In this document: positions 35,160 through 45,844 of the stretch, one piece after another
Layout: each line of letters starts with the position of its first letter
Position numbering within the stretch: the first letter of the stretch is position 1
Origin: Lepas anatifera
Taxonomy: Eukaryota > Arthropoda > Thecostraca > Lepadidae
Length of the DNA: 64,000 nt
Direction: 5' to 3'
Assembly (NCBI GenBank): GCA_034440635.1
Contig: JAOTON010001692.1
Location: forward strand, 62,001 to 126,000
Notes under the pieces: model-generated
Told to the model about the DNA's origin: nothing
Seen by the model: only the letters and a program-made list of their open reading frames with translations
Database searches by the model: none
Program-made: the position numbers and the translations under genes

Positions 35160-36010
35160 AAGCTCTGAGAGCTGTCCATGTGCCATGGGAGTGCCATGTT
35201 GCAGTGGGATGCCCTAAGGCTGAAAAAGAGCGATTAATCGTGAAATTGGGGCACCCGAACACAAAGTAGAGGACATCCGAAGTTGAAGGCGGTATACGTA
35301 AAAGTAGGGCGCCCCAAAGCTAAGAAAGAACAGACAATTGTGGAAAATGGGCGCGCAATCATGCACTAGAGGGCAGTCAAAAGTGGATGAGAGCGATCAA
35401 TTTTACGGTGGGCCGCTTTAGAGCTAAAAGGGACGGTCAATCATGATATAGGGGTTCTGAACCACAAAGCGGAGGGCGGCCAGAGGTGAATGAGGGCAGT
35501 CCTTGGTGAAGTGGGGTGCTCTAAAGCTGCACAAGAGCGGCCAGCAGTGGAGAAGGTGCGCGCAATCATACAGAAGAGAGCGGCTAAAAATGGATGAGGG
35601 CAGTCCATGTTGCAGTGGGGCGCCCTCGGGCTGAAAAGCGGGTCAATTGTGAAAACGGGGAGCCCAGTCACTAAGTTAAGGGCGCCTGTAGGTAAATAAC
35701 GGTGGTCCACGTCCCAGAGGTTCGCCAAGCGCTGAAAAAGGGTGGCCAAACGTGAAATATGGGGTTCCCAACCATAAAATAGAGGGCGTTTGGAGGTGAG
35801 TGAGGGGTCCAAATTGAAGTGAGGCGCCCTAGATATGCAAAGGAGCGACCAATAGTGGAGAACAATCATGCAAAAGAGGGCGGCCAAAGGTAGGTACGGG
35901 CGGCCCATGTTGCAGCGGGGCGCTCTAGAGCTGAAAAGGGCGGCCAATCGTGAAATATGGGCGCCTAACCACAAAGAAGAGGGCGTCAAAAAATCGATGA
36001 GGGTGGTGCA
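35160..36010 (+). repeat. ~100-bp satellite array inside the hAT element
   Basis: Units of about 100 bp alternate 'gagggcagtccatgttgcagtgg', 'ggcgccctaaagctgaaaagggcgg' and 'caatcgtgaaatatggggc'. The GGTCC landmarks near 35500, 35604, 35706 and 35808 are spaced 102-104 bases apart. Blocks of the same satellite lie inverted at 5280-5545. Minus-strand ORFs here are repeat artefacts. Confidence 0.8.
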
Positions 36011-36029
36011 CGTTGAAGTGTGACGTCAA

Positions 36030-37260
36030 TTAGTAATCCGGGGGCATGATATATGAGGGGGTGCTTAGGTTAATAGATGAGTCCAGCGGTGATGCAGCAT
36101 GGGAGTGCCAAAAGTTCAGTGTGGTACAGTGGTACACCCTGTGGGACGCCGGTGGTTTATAGCCGGGGGAAGTGTGGTGAGTTAGTCAGTTAAATATTTG
36201 GGCTTTTGGTGCGAGGGATGGTAATGTTGATAGTGCATCGGGGGGACGCTGATACTTCACTGAGGCGATACCGAGACTGGAGTTATGGATACCGGTGCTG
36301 CAGGCAAGGGGCGCCTGCACTATATAGGCTTGGAACCGTCAGTGGAGCGTCTGTGGGAGCAAATAATCCATCATAGGGACACTGGTAGGGTAAGAACAGG
36401 GTAGAAGGGGGGTACACGAATAGGGCACTGGTTGGGCAGCAGGGGAGAAGACGGTGCATGGGAAGAGCGCTGACGGCGCAATTTGGTCATCAAGGAGACA
36501 CCGAAGCTGAAGTTTGGAGCTTCCGGTGATACAGCTTGGGGGTACTTGCATTCAGTGAAATTTGTGGGAGCTGTCAAGGGGAGGCGCTGGTAAGACAACG
36601 GGCCACGTTTGGGATGCAAGAAATGCAAAGTAAAGAGAAGCTGCATGGGGTTTCTGGCAGGGATGTGTTGGTGCGTTCATGGAACTAACAATAGGCAACC
36701 ATCATGCACCATGGAGGCGGTGGAGGCACAGACCATGCTGTCAAAAGTTGGGGCGCCCATAGTGCCTCGTGGCGGGGGAGGGGGGGTGCTGGGCGCCAGT
36801 AGAGCAAAAGTAAGATACCAATAATGCATCAACGAATCATCAGAAACTTGTGGGCTCAGGTGAAGCGTGGGGCGCCGGTGAAGTACACAGAAGACACCAA
36901 TGATACCAAATGGGGGCACCGGTGGTACATGAGGGTTCCAAAGGTGGGGCGCCCACAGTGATGCGTGGGGCGCCGCTGGAGCAAAAACGAGACATCAATG
37001 CTGCACTATGGAGACGCCAGTGATATAGAGCGGATTTTTAGAAGATGGGGGCGCCCGTAGTCAAGAGTGGGGTGCCGGTAGTATATAGCGGGATGTCAAG
37101 AGGTGAAAGAGGCTTGGGGGCGTCGGTGTAGGGAAACAAGGGCACCAATGATGCACCATGGGGGCGCCAGTGATACAGGGCGGGTTGTCAAAATGTGGTA
37201 TTTGCATGCAGCAGAATTACCACAGGGTGCCAGTATTTCCTTTAGGCATACAAATGTGGA
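36030..37260 (+). repeat. second hAT-internal array rich in GGGGCGCC
   Basis: Repeated phrases include CACCAATGATGCACCATGGG, 'ggggcgccagtgatacagggcgg' and 'gtggggcgccggtggagcaaaa'. Landmark spacing is about 100 bp, with one of about 150 bp. It runs nearly to the hAT right end and is probably related to the array at 35160-36010. Confidence 0.7.
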
Positions 37261-37425
37261 GCAAATGGAGGCGGCCCCCGGGGTGCCTTAGTGCCGAGGG
37301 GGCGCCTTACCAGCGAGGGGGACCGCGGCCCCGTGGCCCCCTGGATCCGCCCCTGCAAGACAGCACCCAAAAGGTGTCCGCTGGATGTCAGTGCACTGGT
37401 AATCCTCGATGAGGACTCCTCACCT

Positions 37426-37462
37426 CTGGCCACCTACTCCTCATTGAGGAGTAGGTGGCCAG
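37426..37462. repeat. perfect odd palindrome, 18-bp arms, 1-base centre
   Basis: CTGGCCACCTACTCCTCA, then T, then its exact reverse complement. It lies 70 bp right of the hAT element. Confidence 0.9.
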
Positions 37463-38172
37463 GCACACCTCAGTTGTTTGCATAAAGAACAAAACAGCAA
37501 GCACGGGCCACGGGATGTACCAGCCTAAAATTAAAAGCAAGCAAACAGGACCATGCAACAAACATGCAAACATGACAATACAACCAGAAACGGCAAAAAA
37601 CGGAAGATTCTACATTAGTTTACCTTACCGACGGCCACTTCTTCCATAGCCACGAAACGATCAACAACAAAGCAGTAGACACTACGCGAAACAACACGAA
37701 AACAAAACAATCAACAAGCAGTACAAATATGCCGCGCTTCATAGGTGGTCTCATCTGGAATCTCATAAAGCACAAAAACTCCTCAGAAAAGGAAATCTAG
37801 AGGTAATTTTGAAAGGATGTTGAAGGGTTCTAGAAAGTGCTCAATTGGAATATCTCTGCAAAATAAAGCTATTTTTCGTGAGGGAAGATAATAACAGAAA
37901 AAGAGAAGAGAACGGGGGGAGGGGGGTGACAAGGGCTTTGGGGGTGGTGGGTGGTGGTGGTGCAGCCCCCTCCAACGGCAAGCGCAGACCACCAGATGTG
38001 ACGTCCCACCTCGTAGCATATAAGATGACAAAATTAAATGACTAAATATACAAAATTTTTGCAAAAAGAGGCCCAGAACGGAAAATTAAATGCTTATTCA
38101 TTGCATTTGGGAAAAACTTGATTACCGTGTATTCTCACAAATTCGTAAGCGGGAAGTGCCATAAGCAGCAGT
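37463..38172. other. no gene recognised
   Basis: Unique-looking sequence with short ORFs lacking domains. Confidence 0.4.
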
Positions 38173-38970
38173 TTAACAGCGATGACGGGGCGGGTACCCG
38201 CCCCCTCGTTTTCGAGACAGCAGAAAACGGGCGCGTAGCGCCGCCGTACTGTATACCTTTTCCTCATCATTTTACAACTTCTGTGAAAATTTTAGGTTAG
38301 GTCATCTCGGTCAGGTCACCATTACAGGTCAAGTGACCCGACCTCAAAAAAGTTTAAGATAGCATAGTCGGAGCAGGTGAATTATCCGATTGAAACTCAT
38401 ATCACATAATGGCCCCACCGAGTTCTCTAAAATATGTTCCGGTATTTTGATATCGATGACCTAGGTCAGGTACGAGGCATGACCTCTCCATTGGAAATAC
38501 ATGGGAAAAATAGTTTTTACGGAATAACTCAGTAACGGATGATGATAGAGCATTTATTTTAGCTGCATTAGACTCGCCTGGGCTTTGCAGTTCTAATGAT
38601 ATGCATTTTATATAATTTGACCCTGACCTGACCTCAGGCCTCAATCCTTGATTTGATCTAGCAAGGTCAATTATATATCATTCGATTCGGCTTGCTAAGA
38701 GGATTCATATAGTTAGTCGTTTTGCTCTATCTTTACTTGTTCAATTTAATGGCCGAAAAACTGAATTTACATGTTATCCCTATGACGGGCATGTTTTGAC
38801 CTCTCTGACCTTAAATGTGACCTGACAAAAATGGTTCAATGTTTGCGATGGAGAAGTGGATGGGCAGCCCAACGCCGTTTACCGTTTTTCTACCTACCGT
38901 GGTTCTCGAGATCTTAGGGGCGGTACCCCCTCCCTCAATGCAAGTGGCTCACCCCGAATGCGCGTGTTAA
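38173..38970 (-). mobile_element. AGGTCA-rich TTAA element, GGTACC subfamily, copy 1
   Basis: It begins TTAACAGCGATGACGGGGCG and ends CGAATGCGCGTGTTAA. It matches the copy at 39102-39949 along its whole length. The differences are mostly single-base losses in short runs (CATAAG to CATAG, CAGGGTG to CAGGTG, seven A to six A). Relative to the family's GGCGAGGGTTAA-ended copies it is reversed. No gene is present. Confidence 0.85.
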
Positions 38971-39101
38971 CACACGGCTCGATGGTGAAGGACATCGAGA
39001 TCTTCAAATTTCGGGATCAACACATTTTTAGCCCTTCTAAAATAGTTTTTGAAAGTAATCGTACATGTCAGAGAAAGCGTCATAAGAAACAATTCATAAA
39101 C

Positions 39102-39949
39102 TTAACACGCGCATTGACGGGGGCGGGTACCCGCCCCCTCGGGTTTTTCGGAGATAGTAGAAAAACGGCGGCGCGTAGCGCCGCCGTACTTGGTATACCT
39201 TTTCCCTCATCATTTTTACAACTTCTGTGAAAATTTTAAGGTTAGGTCATCTCAGGTCAGGTCACCAGTACAGGTCAAGTGACCCGACCTCAAAAAAAGT
39301 TTAAGATAGCATAAGTCGGAGCAGGGTGAACTTATCCGATTGAAACTCATATCACATAATGGCCCCACCGAGTTCTCTAACATATGTTCCGGTATTTTTG
39401 ATATCGATGACCTAAGGTCAGGTACGAGGCATGACCTCGCCATTGGAAATACATGGGAAAAATGGTTTTTACGGAATAACTCAGTAACGGATGGTGATAG
39501 AGCATTTATTTTAGCTGCATTAGACTCGCCTGGGCTTTGCAGTTCTAATGATATGCATTTTATATAATTTGACCCTGACCTGACCTCAGGTCAGGTCAAA
39601 TCATTGATTTGACCTAGCAAGGTCAAATTATATATCATTCGATTCGGCTTGCTAAGAGGATTCATATAGTTCAAATCGTTTTGCTCTATCTTTAATTGTT
39701 CAGATGTAATGCCCGAAAAACTGAATTTTACATGTTATCCCTATGACGGGCATGTTTTGACCTCTCGTGACCTTAAATGTGACCTGACAAAAAATGGTTC
39801 AAATGTTTTCGATGGAAAAGTGGATGGGCAGCCCAACGCCGTTTACCGTTTTTCGCTACCTACCGTGGTTCTCGAGATCTTAGGGGGGCGGGTACCCGCC
39901 CCCCCGTCAATGCGAAGGTGGCTCAGACCCCCGTCAATGCGCGTGTTAA
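39102..39949 (-). mobile_element. AGGTCA-rich TTAA element, GGTACC subfamily, 848 bp, cleanest copy
   Basis: Both ends carry an exact inverted repeat: TTAACACGCGCATTGACGG at the left and CCGTCAATGCGCGTGTTAA at the right. Each end is followed inward by a GGCGGGTACCCGCC palindrome. By eye about fifteen AGGTCA/TGACCT hexamers lie in 848 bp (e.g. 39244, 39254, 39259, 39272, 39415), where fewer than one is expected by chance. TTAA ends suggest piggyBac-type mobilisation. No transposase is encoded. Confidence 0.9.
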
Positions 39950-40199
39950 GAGAGAGAGAGAGGGGAGAGACTCTTATGTTACACATGAAAATAGTGAACA
40001 GAGCATATATTTCATGCGCATTTTATTAGAAACACCACCAAGATATCCACATAATGAGTGTAAACATCACCCGTATCATATCTGGAAAGGAATACAGCAT
40101 CGACGGACTCTCGATGACGCGCAAACTACACTCCCCCGGCAGCACAAGATTTATTTGCCATGAGACACGACCAACTTCAGAGTTGTAGTAGTGCTTCAG
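39950..40199. other. short GA-rich start then unassigned sequence
   Basis: A short (GA)n run abuts the TTAA element. The rest probably belongs to the Harbinger 3' region; its left terminus was not found. Confidence 0.4.
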
Positions 40200-41325
40200 C
40201 TACAGTTGCAGTCGCCTGGCCTCTTTCGACTCTCGGTTTCCGCCAGCTACGGCCTCCATGTCATCCAGGTTACCATCCTGTCTCCAAGTTCCAGGTATGA
40301 CATAATGCCCTTCGTCTTCCTGGTCGAGAGCAGAATTCTGTAACGCTGGGTACTGTATTCGCATCAGGTTGTGCAGACACATGGCGGCTAAGACCATGTT
40401 TGTGACAGTTTCTGGCTCTTGTCTCATAGTTCCCAAGAGGCACTGGAAGCGATTAGAGAGAATGCCAAATGCATTCTCCACAATCCGCCTGGCCCTAGAT
40501 AACTTGTAGTTGAAGATCCTTTCTTCTTCTGTCAGGTTTCGCTTGGAGAAAGGCTTCATCAAACATGATCTCAGAGGGAATGCATCATCACCAACAATGA
40601 AGTAGGGCATGTCCTTGTCGTCGTAAGGTAGCGGCTCCGGACCTGGGATGTTCAGAACTTCGGACTCGATACCACCACGAAGTGTAGATCGGTTGAAAAC
40701 AGAACAGTCCGAAGTCGAGCCATTGGCACCAACATCAGCCCAGAGGAACTTGTAGTCAGCGTCTACGAGAGCGAGCAGTATGATGGAGAAGTACCCCTTA
40801 TAGTTGTGGTACACAGAACCGGAATCTGAGGGACATTTGATTACTATGTGCTTGTCATCAATCGCTCCAAGGCAGTGGTGAAACTGTCATCGTTTAGAGA
40901 AATGTTCAGCGATGCGCTCTCATTCATCTTTACTTGATGGGGTAGAGAAAACTTCTTCGTGGAACTCTTTAAAGATCTGTTCACACACCTCTTTCACTAA
41001 GACCAAAATGGTGTTATGTGACACTCTAAATTGAAAGGCCAGGCTGTGGTAGCTCTCCCCAGTAGCCAAGTGACGCAGGGCCATGCCAGCTTGAGCCCAG
41101 GTTCCAATGGTTCTCTGAAGAAAGTAGACTTCTTGATTCACTCAGAGATACGCATGGCAAGTTCCCTGAACATCAATGGTTCCATCCCCATGTAGTTGAT
41201 GAAATCAACCCCAGATTCAGCTTCCAGTTCCCGCATCAGACAATGATAAGACCCGTACTACAACCGCCTCTCCAGCCAGGGCCGGATACAGAAGCGCCGC
41301 CTCCTCCTAGCCTTGTTCCTTCGGT
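40200..41325 (-). pseudogene. PIF/Harbinger transposase (HARBI1-like), broken
   Basis: The minus strand carries an N-terminal RRRRFCIRPWLERR block and an LMREL...FINYMGM segment, then ALRHLATGESYHSLAFQFRV (helix-turn-helix region). A DDE nuclease follows: LGAIDDKHI and LVDADYKF, then VGDDAFPL, then the acidic RRIVENAFGILSNRF block. These give the expected catalytic D, D and E. The frame is broken by in-frame stops near 41264 (TAG), 41144, 40917 and 40885 (all TGA) and by one frameshift near 41095. At two of the TGAs the family usually has Trp. The 205-codon C-terminal frame (40200-40814) is intact. Harbinger transposases cut and rejoin DNA with 3-bp TWA duplications. Confidence 0.92.
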
Positions 41326-41858
41326 ACAGCCATCCCGCTATCAGCATTGGCACCTCTTACTCCAAAAAAGAAGAGTTGGAAAATAAGGCAGGTCAGAGGC
41401 GAAATCCCGTCCATATCAGCTTTCACGGTCGGGAGGCACAGATCAAATGGCCCTTCACATCGATGGTTCGCAATTTTATGCATCGGCCAGATGGTCGAAA
41501 ACAGTTCAATACCACTCTCCAAATGATCTCGCACAGGTTTCAACCATTATTAACTTATCTACGACCAATCTTCAATAGGCTCCGACTACTCCCCGTCTGT
41601 TCACCCCAGTACGCGATAAGTCTTGATAAGGTCTGCGAACTCGAGGCGACTGATCGCGGACCGCACCAATATCATCAGCGACAGCTCCCCGACTGATCGC
41701 ACCCGATTCAATTTTTGCAGTCACATTGACACTCGTGATCTCGCCCGATCAGTGACCGACAGGTCGGTCATGGACTCAATGTGACTGCAACCATTGGACC
41801 GGTCGGAGAGCAGTTCAGACCACTAGCCAATCAGAATCGGCTACCGTTCGCCGGCAAG
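41326..41858. other. Harbinger 5' region, second ORF not recognised
   Basis: Harbinger elements usually also encode a Myb/SANT-like protein. ORFs at 41313-41696 (plus) and 41307-41543 (minus) do not show such a domain, so it is absent or unrecognisable. Confidence 0.35.
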
Positions 41859-41879
41859 GGCTTTAGTGTGACTGGGGCT
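41859..41879. mobile_element. probable right terminus of the Harbinger element
   Basis: CTTTAGTGTGACTGGGGC followed by TTA reads, inverted, as GCCCCAGTCACACTAAAG with a TAA/TTA flank. This is the typical Harbinger end and 3-bp duplication style. The matching left end was not located, so the left part may have been lost. Confidence 0.45.
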
Positions 41880-43347
41880 TAAGTACGGCGAAGCTGCGTG
41901 TCGCAGTTTCAGGTCATTTGTTAAGAACCCGACGAGGCGGGTAATTACCCCCAGCAAAGTCCGTGTAAAGAGGCCAGGCGTGAGTTTTTTCTCGAATTTT
42001 TTCGTTGTGTAATAAATGCCATGGATGTAGGTCTTAACCCTATTTCCGGCAGGGGCTAATATTCCCCTAAGGTTTTTCAAAAATATCTCCAACGGCTTGC
42101 GATAGAACTTTGAAACTTCCTGACTTTTCCTAAAACTAGTACAGGCAGGTTTTCTGAAATTGTCAATATTATATATTTACCAGGGCGAGCTATGGCTGGG
42201 TTTTGGGGAGGTTCTATCCACAAACCAAGTATTATCGTATGCGATGGGTTCTTTGTAAAAGGAAGCCGTTCTGCTGATCTGATACCAGTTATATGGTTTT
42301 ATTATATCATTTTTATGTGAGATGATAGTGCATTCAATTGTCACTATTTGTATTCATCGGGCGGTTACGCATTCAAAATGGGGGAATGTTATCAGAAGGA
42401 CTAAACGTTAGTAAGGAGGAGACTGCTTACAGCCGTGCCGGCGAATACAATTGGGTATATGAAATTCAAAATAGTTATAACCAAATTCTGATTACCAGAG
42501 GCTGTCCAGTCACTACACATTTTCAAAATGCATATTCCCAGCCATATCACCGCGACTATATCTTTATATTAAAATGTTTTCAATACCCACCCCCCACGAC
42601 GAGCCCTTGATCCGCCTATTCACCCCCTTTCCAGAGCTGCCATGAGGGTAAAATTATCGAAATAAATTTCACTAGTCGGGACTAATATACCATGCTACCA
42701 CTGCATATTGTTGGTGTATTTTACCCCACTGTTTTACCTTACTGATCGCCTGATGAGTTTTTATTTTTCATTTATTTATGTGTCAAAGATGCCAACGTAT
42801 ATCAGGCTTCTAATCCGCGTAACAAAACTTTTTAGGTTGTATATATTTCCCTATAGTCCTGGTCCTGAACTGCCATTGAATTTAATTTTTGGTAACTCGA
42901 GTATATGACAATTTTGGTAATTATTTGTAAATCTGAACTAGTTTTGTGAAAATCGTACAACAGAGACAGGTTATGGAAAATCTAAAAATACAAAAATTGT
43001 ATATTTTGCACGACTTTTCCTTAAAAATCAAAATTTTGAAATTTTTTTTTCAAAATAAAGTTTAGCGTGGGAACTATAGCACTTTGAATTTTCAAAATCG
43101 GCTTATTAATCTTAGCCATATCCCCCTGCCGAAACCCTCAGTTAAAACAGCTTTGTGAACTGTTTTTGTATGGTAGAATTCAGGCCGCTCTTTTTACGAC
43201 TTTAAGTACATGATGGTGAAAACAAGGTTTCCATGGCCTTCATTGGCCCCAAAATCCATTTTTAACAGCGCAGCCTCTCACGAAGTTCATCGCTGCAGGT
43301 TTCCAAAAAAAAAACAAAAAACAAGAAAAAACGCTCACCTAGTATTA
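41880..43347. other. no gene recognised; AT-rich right half
   Basis: Short ORFs without domains. The part from 42620 to 43340 is AT-rich. Confidence 0.4.
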
Positions 43348-44330
43348 TTTACCACGCGCATTGACGGGAGTCTGAGCCACCTTCGCTTTGACGGGGGTAC
43401 CCGCCCTTCCCCTAAGATCTCGAGAACCACGGTAGGTAGCGAAAACCGGTAAACGGTGTTGCGTAGCCCATCTATTTCTCCACCGAACATATTTGAACCA
43501 TTTTTTGTCAGGTCACATTTAAGGTCACGAGAGGTCAAAACATGCCGTCATAGGGATAACATGTAAATTAAGGTTTTTGGCCATTTTTTCTGAACAAGTA
43601 AAGATAGAACAAAACGACTTTAAGTATATGAATCCTCGCAGCAAGCCAAATCGAATGATATATAATTTGACCTTGCTAGGCCAAATAAAAGATTTGACCT
43701 GACCTGAGGTCAGGTCAAGGTCAAATTATATAAAATGCATATCATTAAAACCGCAAAGACAAGGCGAGTCTAATGCAGCTAAAATAAACGCTCTATCACC
43801 ATCCGTTACTGCGTGTGCCCCGGGAAAAGTGGGGGCCGCATTCACCTATGCTGACAAAACTTTACATACCAAAACTGTTAATTGGCCCTTTTCGTATATA
43901 AAGCAGCTTCTCTTACTGACAAATTTTGGGCCCCCCTTTCCAGTGGTTACTGAGTTATTCAGTAAAATCCATTTTTCTCATGTATTTCCAAAGGAGAGGT
44001 CATGTCTTGTACCTGGCCTTAGGTCATCGATATCAAAAATACGGCAACACATTTTAGAGAACTCGGTGGGCCCATTATGTGATATGAGTTTCAATCGGAT
44101 AAGTTCACCCTGTTCTGATTTATGCTATCTTAAATTTTTAAGATCAGGTCACTTGACCTGTACTGGTGACCTGACCTGAGATGACCGAACCTTAAAATTT
44201 TCACAGATGTTATAAAAAAGATGAGGGAAAAGGTATGCCAAGTACGGTGGCGCTACGCGCCGCCGTTTTTCTGCTATCTCCGAAAAACCCGAGAGGGGTG
44301 GGTACCCGCCCCCGTCAATGCGCGTGTTAA
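43348..44330 (+). mobile_element. AGGTCA-rich TTAA element, GGTACC subfamily, 983 bp
   Basis: Opposite in orientation to 39102-39949. It begins with a decayed TTTACCACGCGCATTGACGG and ends CCCGTCAATGCGCGTGTTAA. An odd palindrome of half-sites is centred at 43706: TTGACCTGACCT, G, AGGTCAGGTCAA. Adjacent to it is an AGGTCAAGGTCA direct repeat. About 100 bp in the middle (near 43820-43940) is not present in the other copies. Confidence 0.85.
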
Positions 44331-44587
44331 CTGGTTGTGCAGAGCCTTCTGCTGCCGGGCAATGTCAACACTAGGTAATACATTCACCGAATTCTATGAA
44401 GGGACCAATAGGTCTACGGTTTCACATATCAGAGCGGGAAGCTGGAATTGGGCTGCAAAGTACTCTTTTCTCCTATCTTCCATGCAATCCTCTGATACGA
44501 AAGGAATATAAAAATACTCCAGTCAACCACAAAAAATATTTTCTTTGTAGTCTACTGCTATGTCTGTAAAAGTGTGCCTGTAACGCT

Positions 44588-45230
44588 TAACAAATTCTGC
44601 CATTCACCGTCCTTTGGGGGGCCAAAAGATATCTTGGCCCCCCCTTCCGGCGCCTTCGGGGGAGGAGAGCATGGCCGGAATGCCCCCCTTGCGTCTGGCA
44701 ATGATTCAGTATGACCTATGATTCATATGACATGTGTTATGCTGTGACTTCATAGTTAAGGCTACTCAAGGTCAAGGTCACAGGTCAAGATTAAAGGTCT
44801 TTTTCAAGGTCAAGCCCTCATTTCCCACCCAAAGGCTGCTATAGCGCCAGTTATACTGTAGATTATTGGAAATGTGTCATATTGTTCGCCATAGGTCATT
44901 GACCTTAAATGACCTTGACTCAAAATATCAGAGAAAACATACATGACCTTAGTCCGCTTTTGGTGTATTCCCGGCTTCTTTCCGCAAAACCACGGCGTTT
45001 CCCAATAGTTATTCAGCACGGCCCAGATTTGACCTTTACGACCTCATTTGACCTTGAAGATACTGGGTCAATGGTCAATGAAACTTTGTCATAAGGTAGA
45101 TCACCATCGCGTCCCTACGCCTCCCAACGGGCGTTTTTCTAACAATCTTGGTTTCTGAGATATCAGGGGGCACTTTAGGACCCCCTCCACTGCGCGTTGA
45201 CGCCAGACCCCTCTCCACTGAGCGTGTTAA
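44588..45230 (+). mobile_element. AGGTCA-rich TTAA-ended element, third subfamily
   Basis: The right end CTCTCCACTGAGCGTGTTAA closes at a TTAA and resembles the end at 53480-53594. Direct repeats AGGTCAAGGTCACAGGTCA occupy 44769-44787, and further TGACCT/AGGTCA hexamers are at about 44884-44945 and 45030-45055. The left end at about 44588 (TTAACAAATTCTGCC) does not mirror the right one, so it may be truncated. Confidence 0.6.
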
Positions 45231-45844
45231 ATAGGACTCTAAAAGCCTCTGCTTTTCAAAGTCCAAAACATTCTGCTTTATTTTAGTTTTATGGGTACCA
45301 ATTATGTGGAAATTTTACATGAAAACAGCTTTGAGATCGGTTTTACCTCCATAAAACCTGCATGACGTGCAAGCACTTGTGTTCAGCATTGCAGCAGAAC
45401 TTGGAATAATTCTTCCTCATTAATTTTTGTATCTACGATATCTCGGTTGAAAGGCACTGAGAATACCTCAGGAACTTACGTTGCGTTGGCAGTATTCTAA
45501 GTGAATAGCTGAGAACCGGTGTTAGACAGTAATCGGCCATCCAGTGAGCTGTGACGACACCTGTGACGTCACAGAGCCAGTGGTGACACCGCGCCTGGTA
45601 CCAGTAACGCGGGGTGGCCCTCTCAGTTCCGTCTCGGCTCCGGCGCGGTGGCACAATTCGGCGCGGCGCCGATGTTTTATGCGCGCCGCTCTCCCGGACA
45701 CTATGAATGAAAGTGAACAGGTAGCCAGCCGGCGGGCACGCTGACTCAGGCACTCCGGCACCGCCCAAAGTAAAAGGCACCGTCTCCTCAGACTCGTTTC
45801 AGTTGGCTGGTGATGCCAGTGCGTGGAGGCAGTGTGACAGGACC
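45231..45844 (+). promoter_or_regulatory. upstream region of the 460-residue gene, CpG-rich from ~45540
   Basis: GC and CpG rise toward the gene. TCAGTT at 45799-45804 resembles an arthropod initiator, about 40 bases before the ATG. No TATA box or convincing downstream promoter element was found. The assignment is inference. Confidence 0.3.

Larger units (their letters stand above)
31027..37355 (+). mobile_element. large hAT-type element, 6.3 kb, perfect ends and target duplication
   Basis: The left end is CAGGGGCGGATCCAGG and the right end is its perfect reverse complement, CCTGGATCCGCCCCTG. Identical octamers CAAGACAG flank both sides (31019-31026 and 37356-37363). An 8-bp duplication with CAG...CTG ends is characteristic of hAT. 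Reading all ORFs inside, I find no BED finger, hAT dimerisation domain or other transposase piece, so it is non-autonomous or has lost its gene. The interior holds a TTAA element (31173-32201) and three tandem arrays. The clean duplication means the two ends were inserted as one unit. Confidence 0.85.

Noticed and set aside
35441..35989. 182-codon minus-strand ORF in the hAT element as a possible transposase
   Set aside because: It is a repetitive translation of the ~100-bp satellite with no hAT domain.
38856..39567. ORFs within the TTAA elements
   Set aside because: They start and stop at different places in sister copies and show no transposase or other domain.
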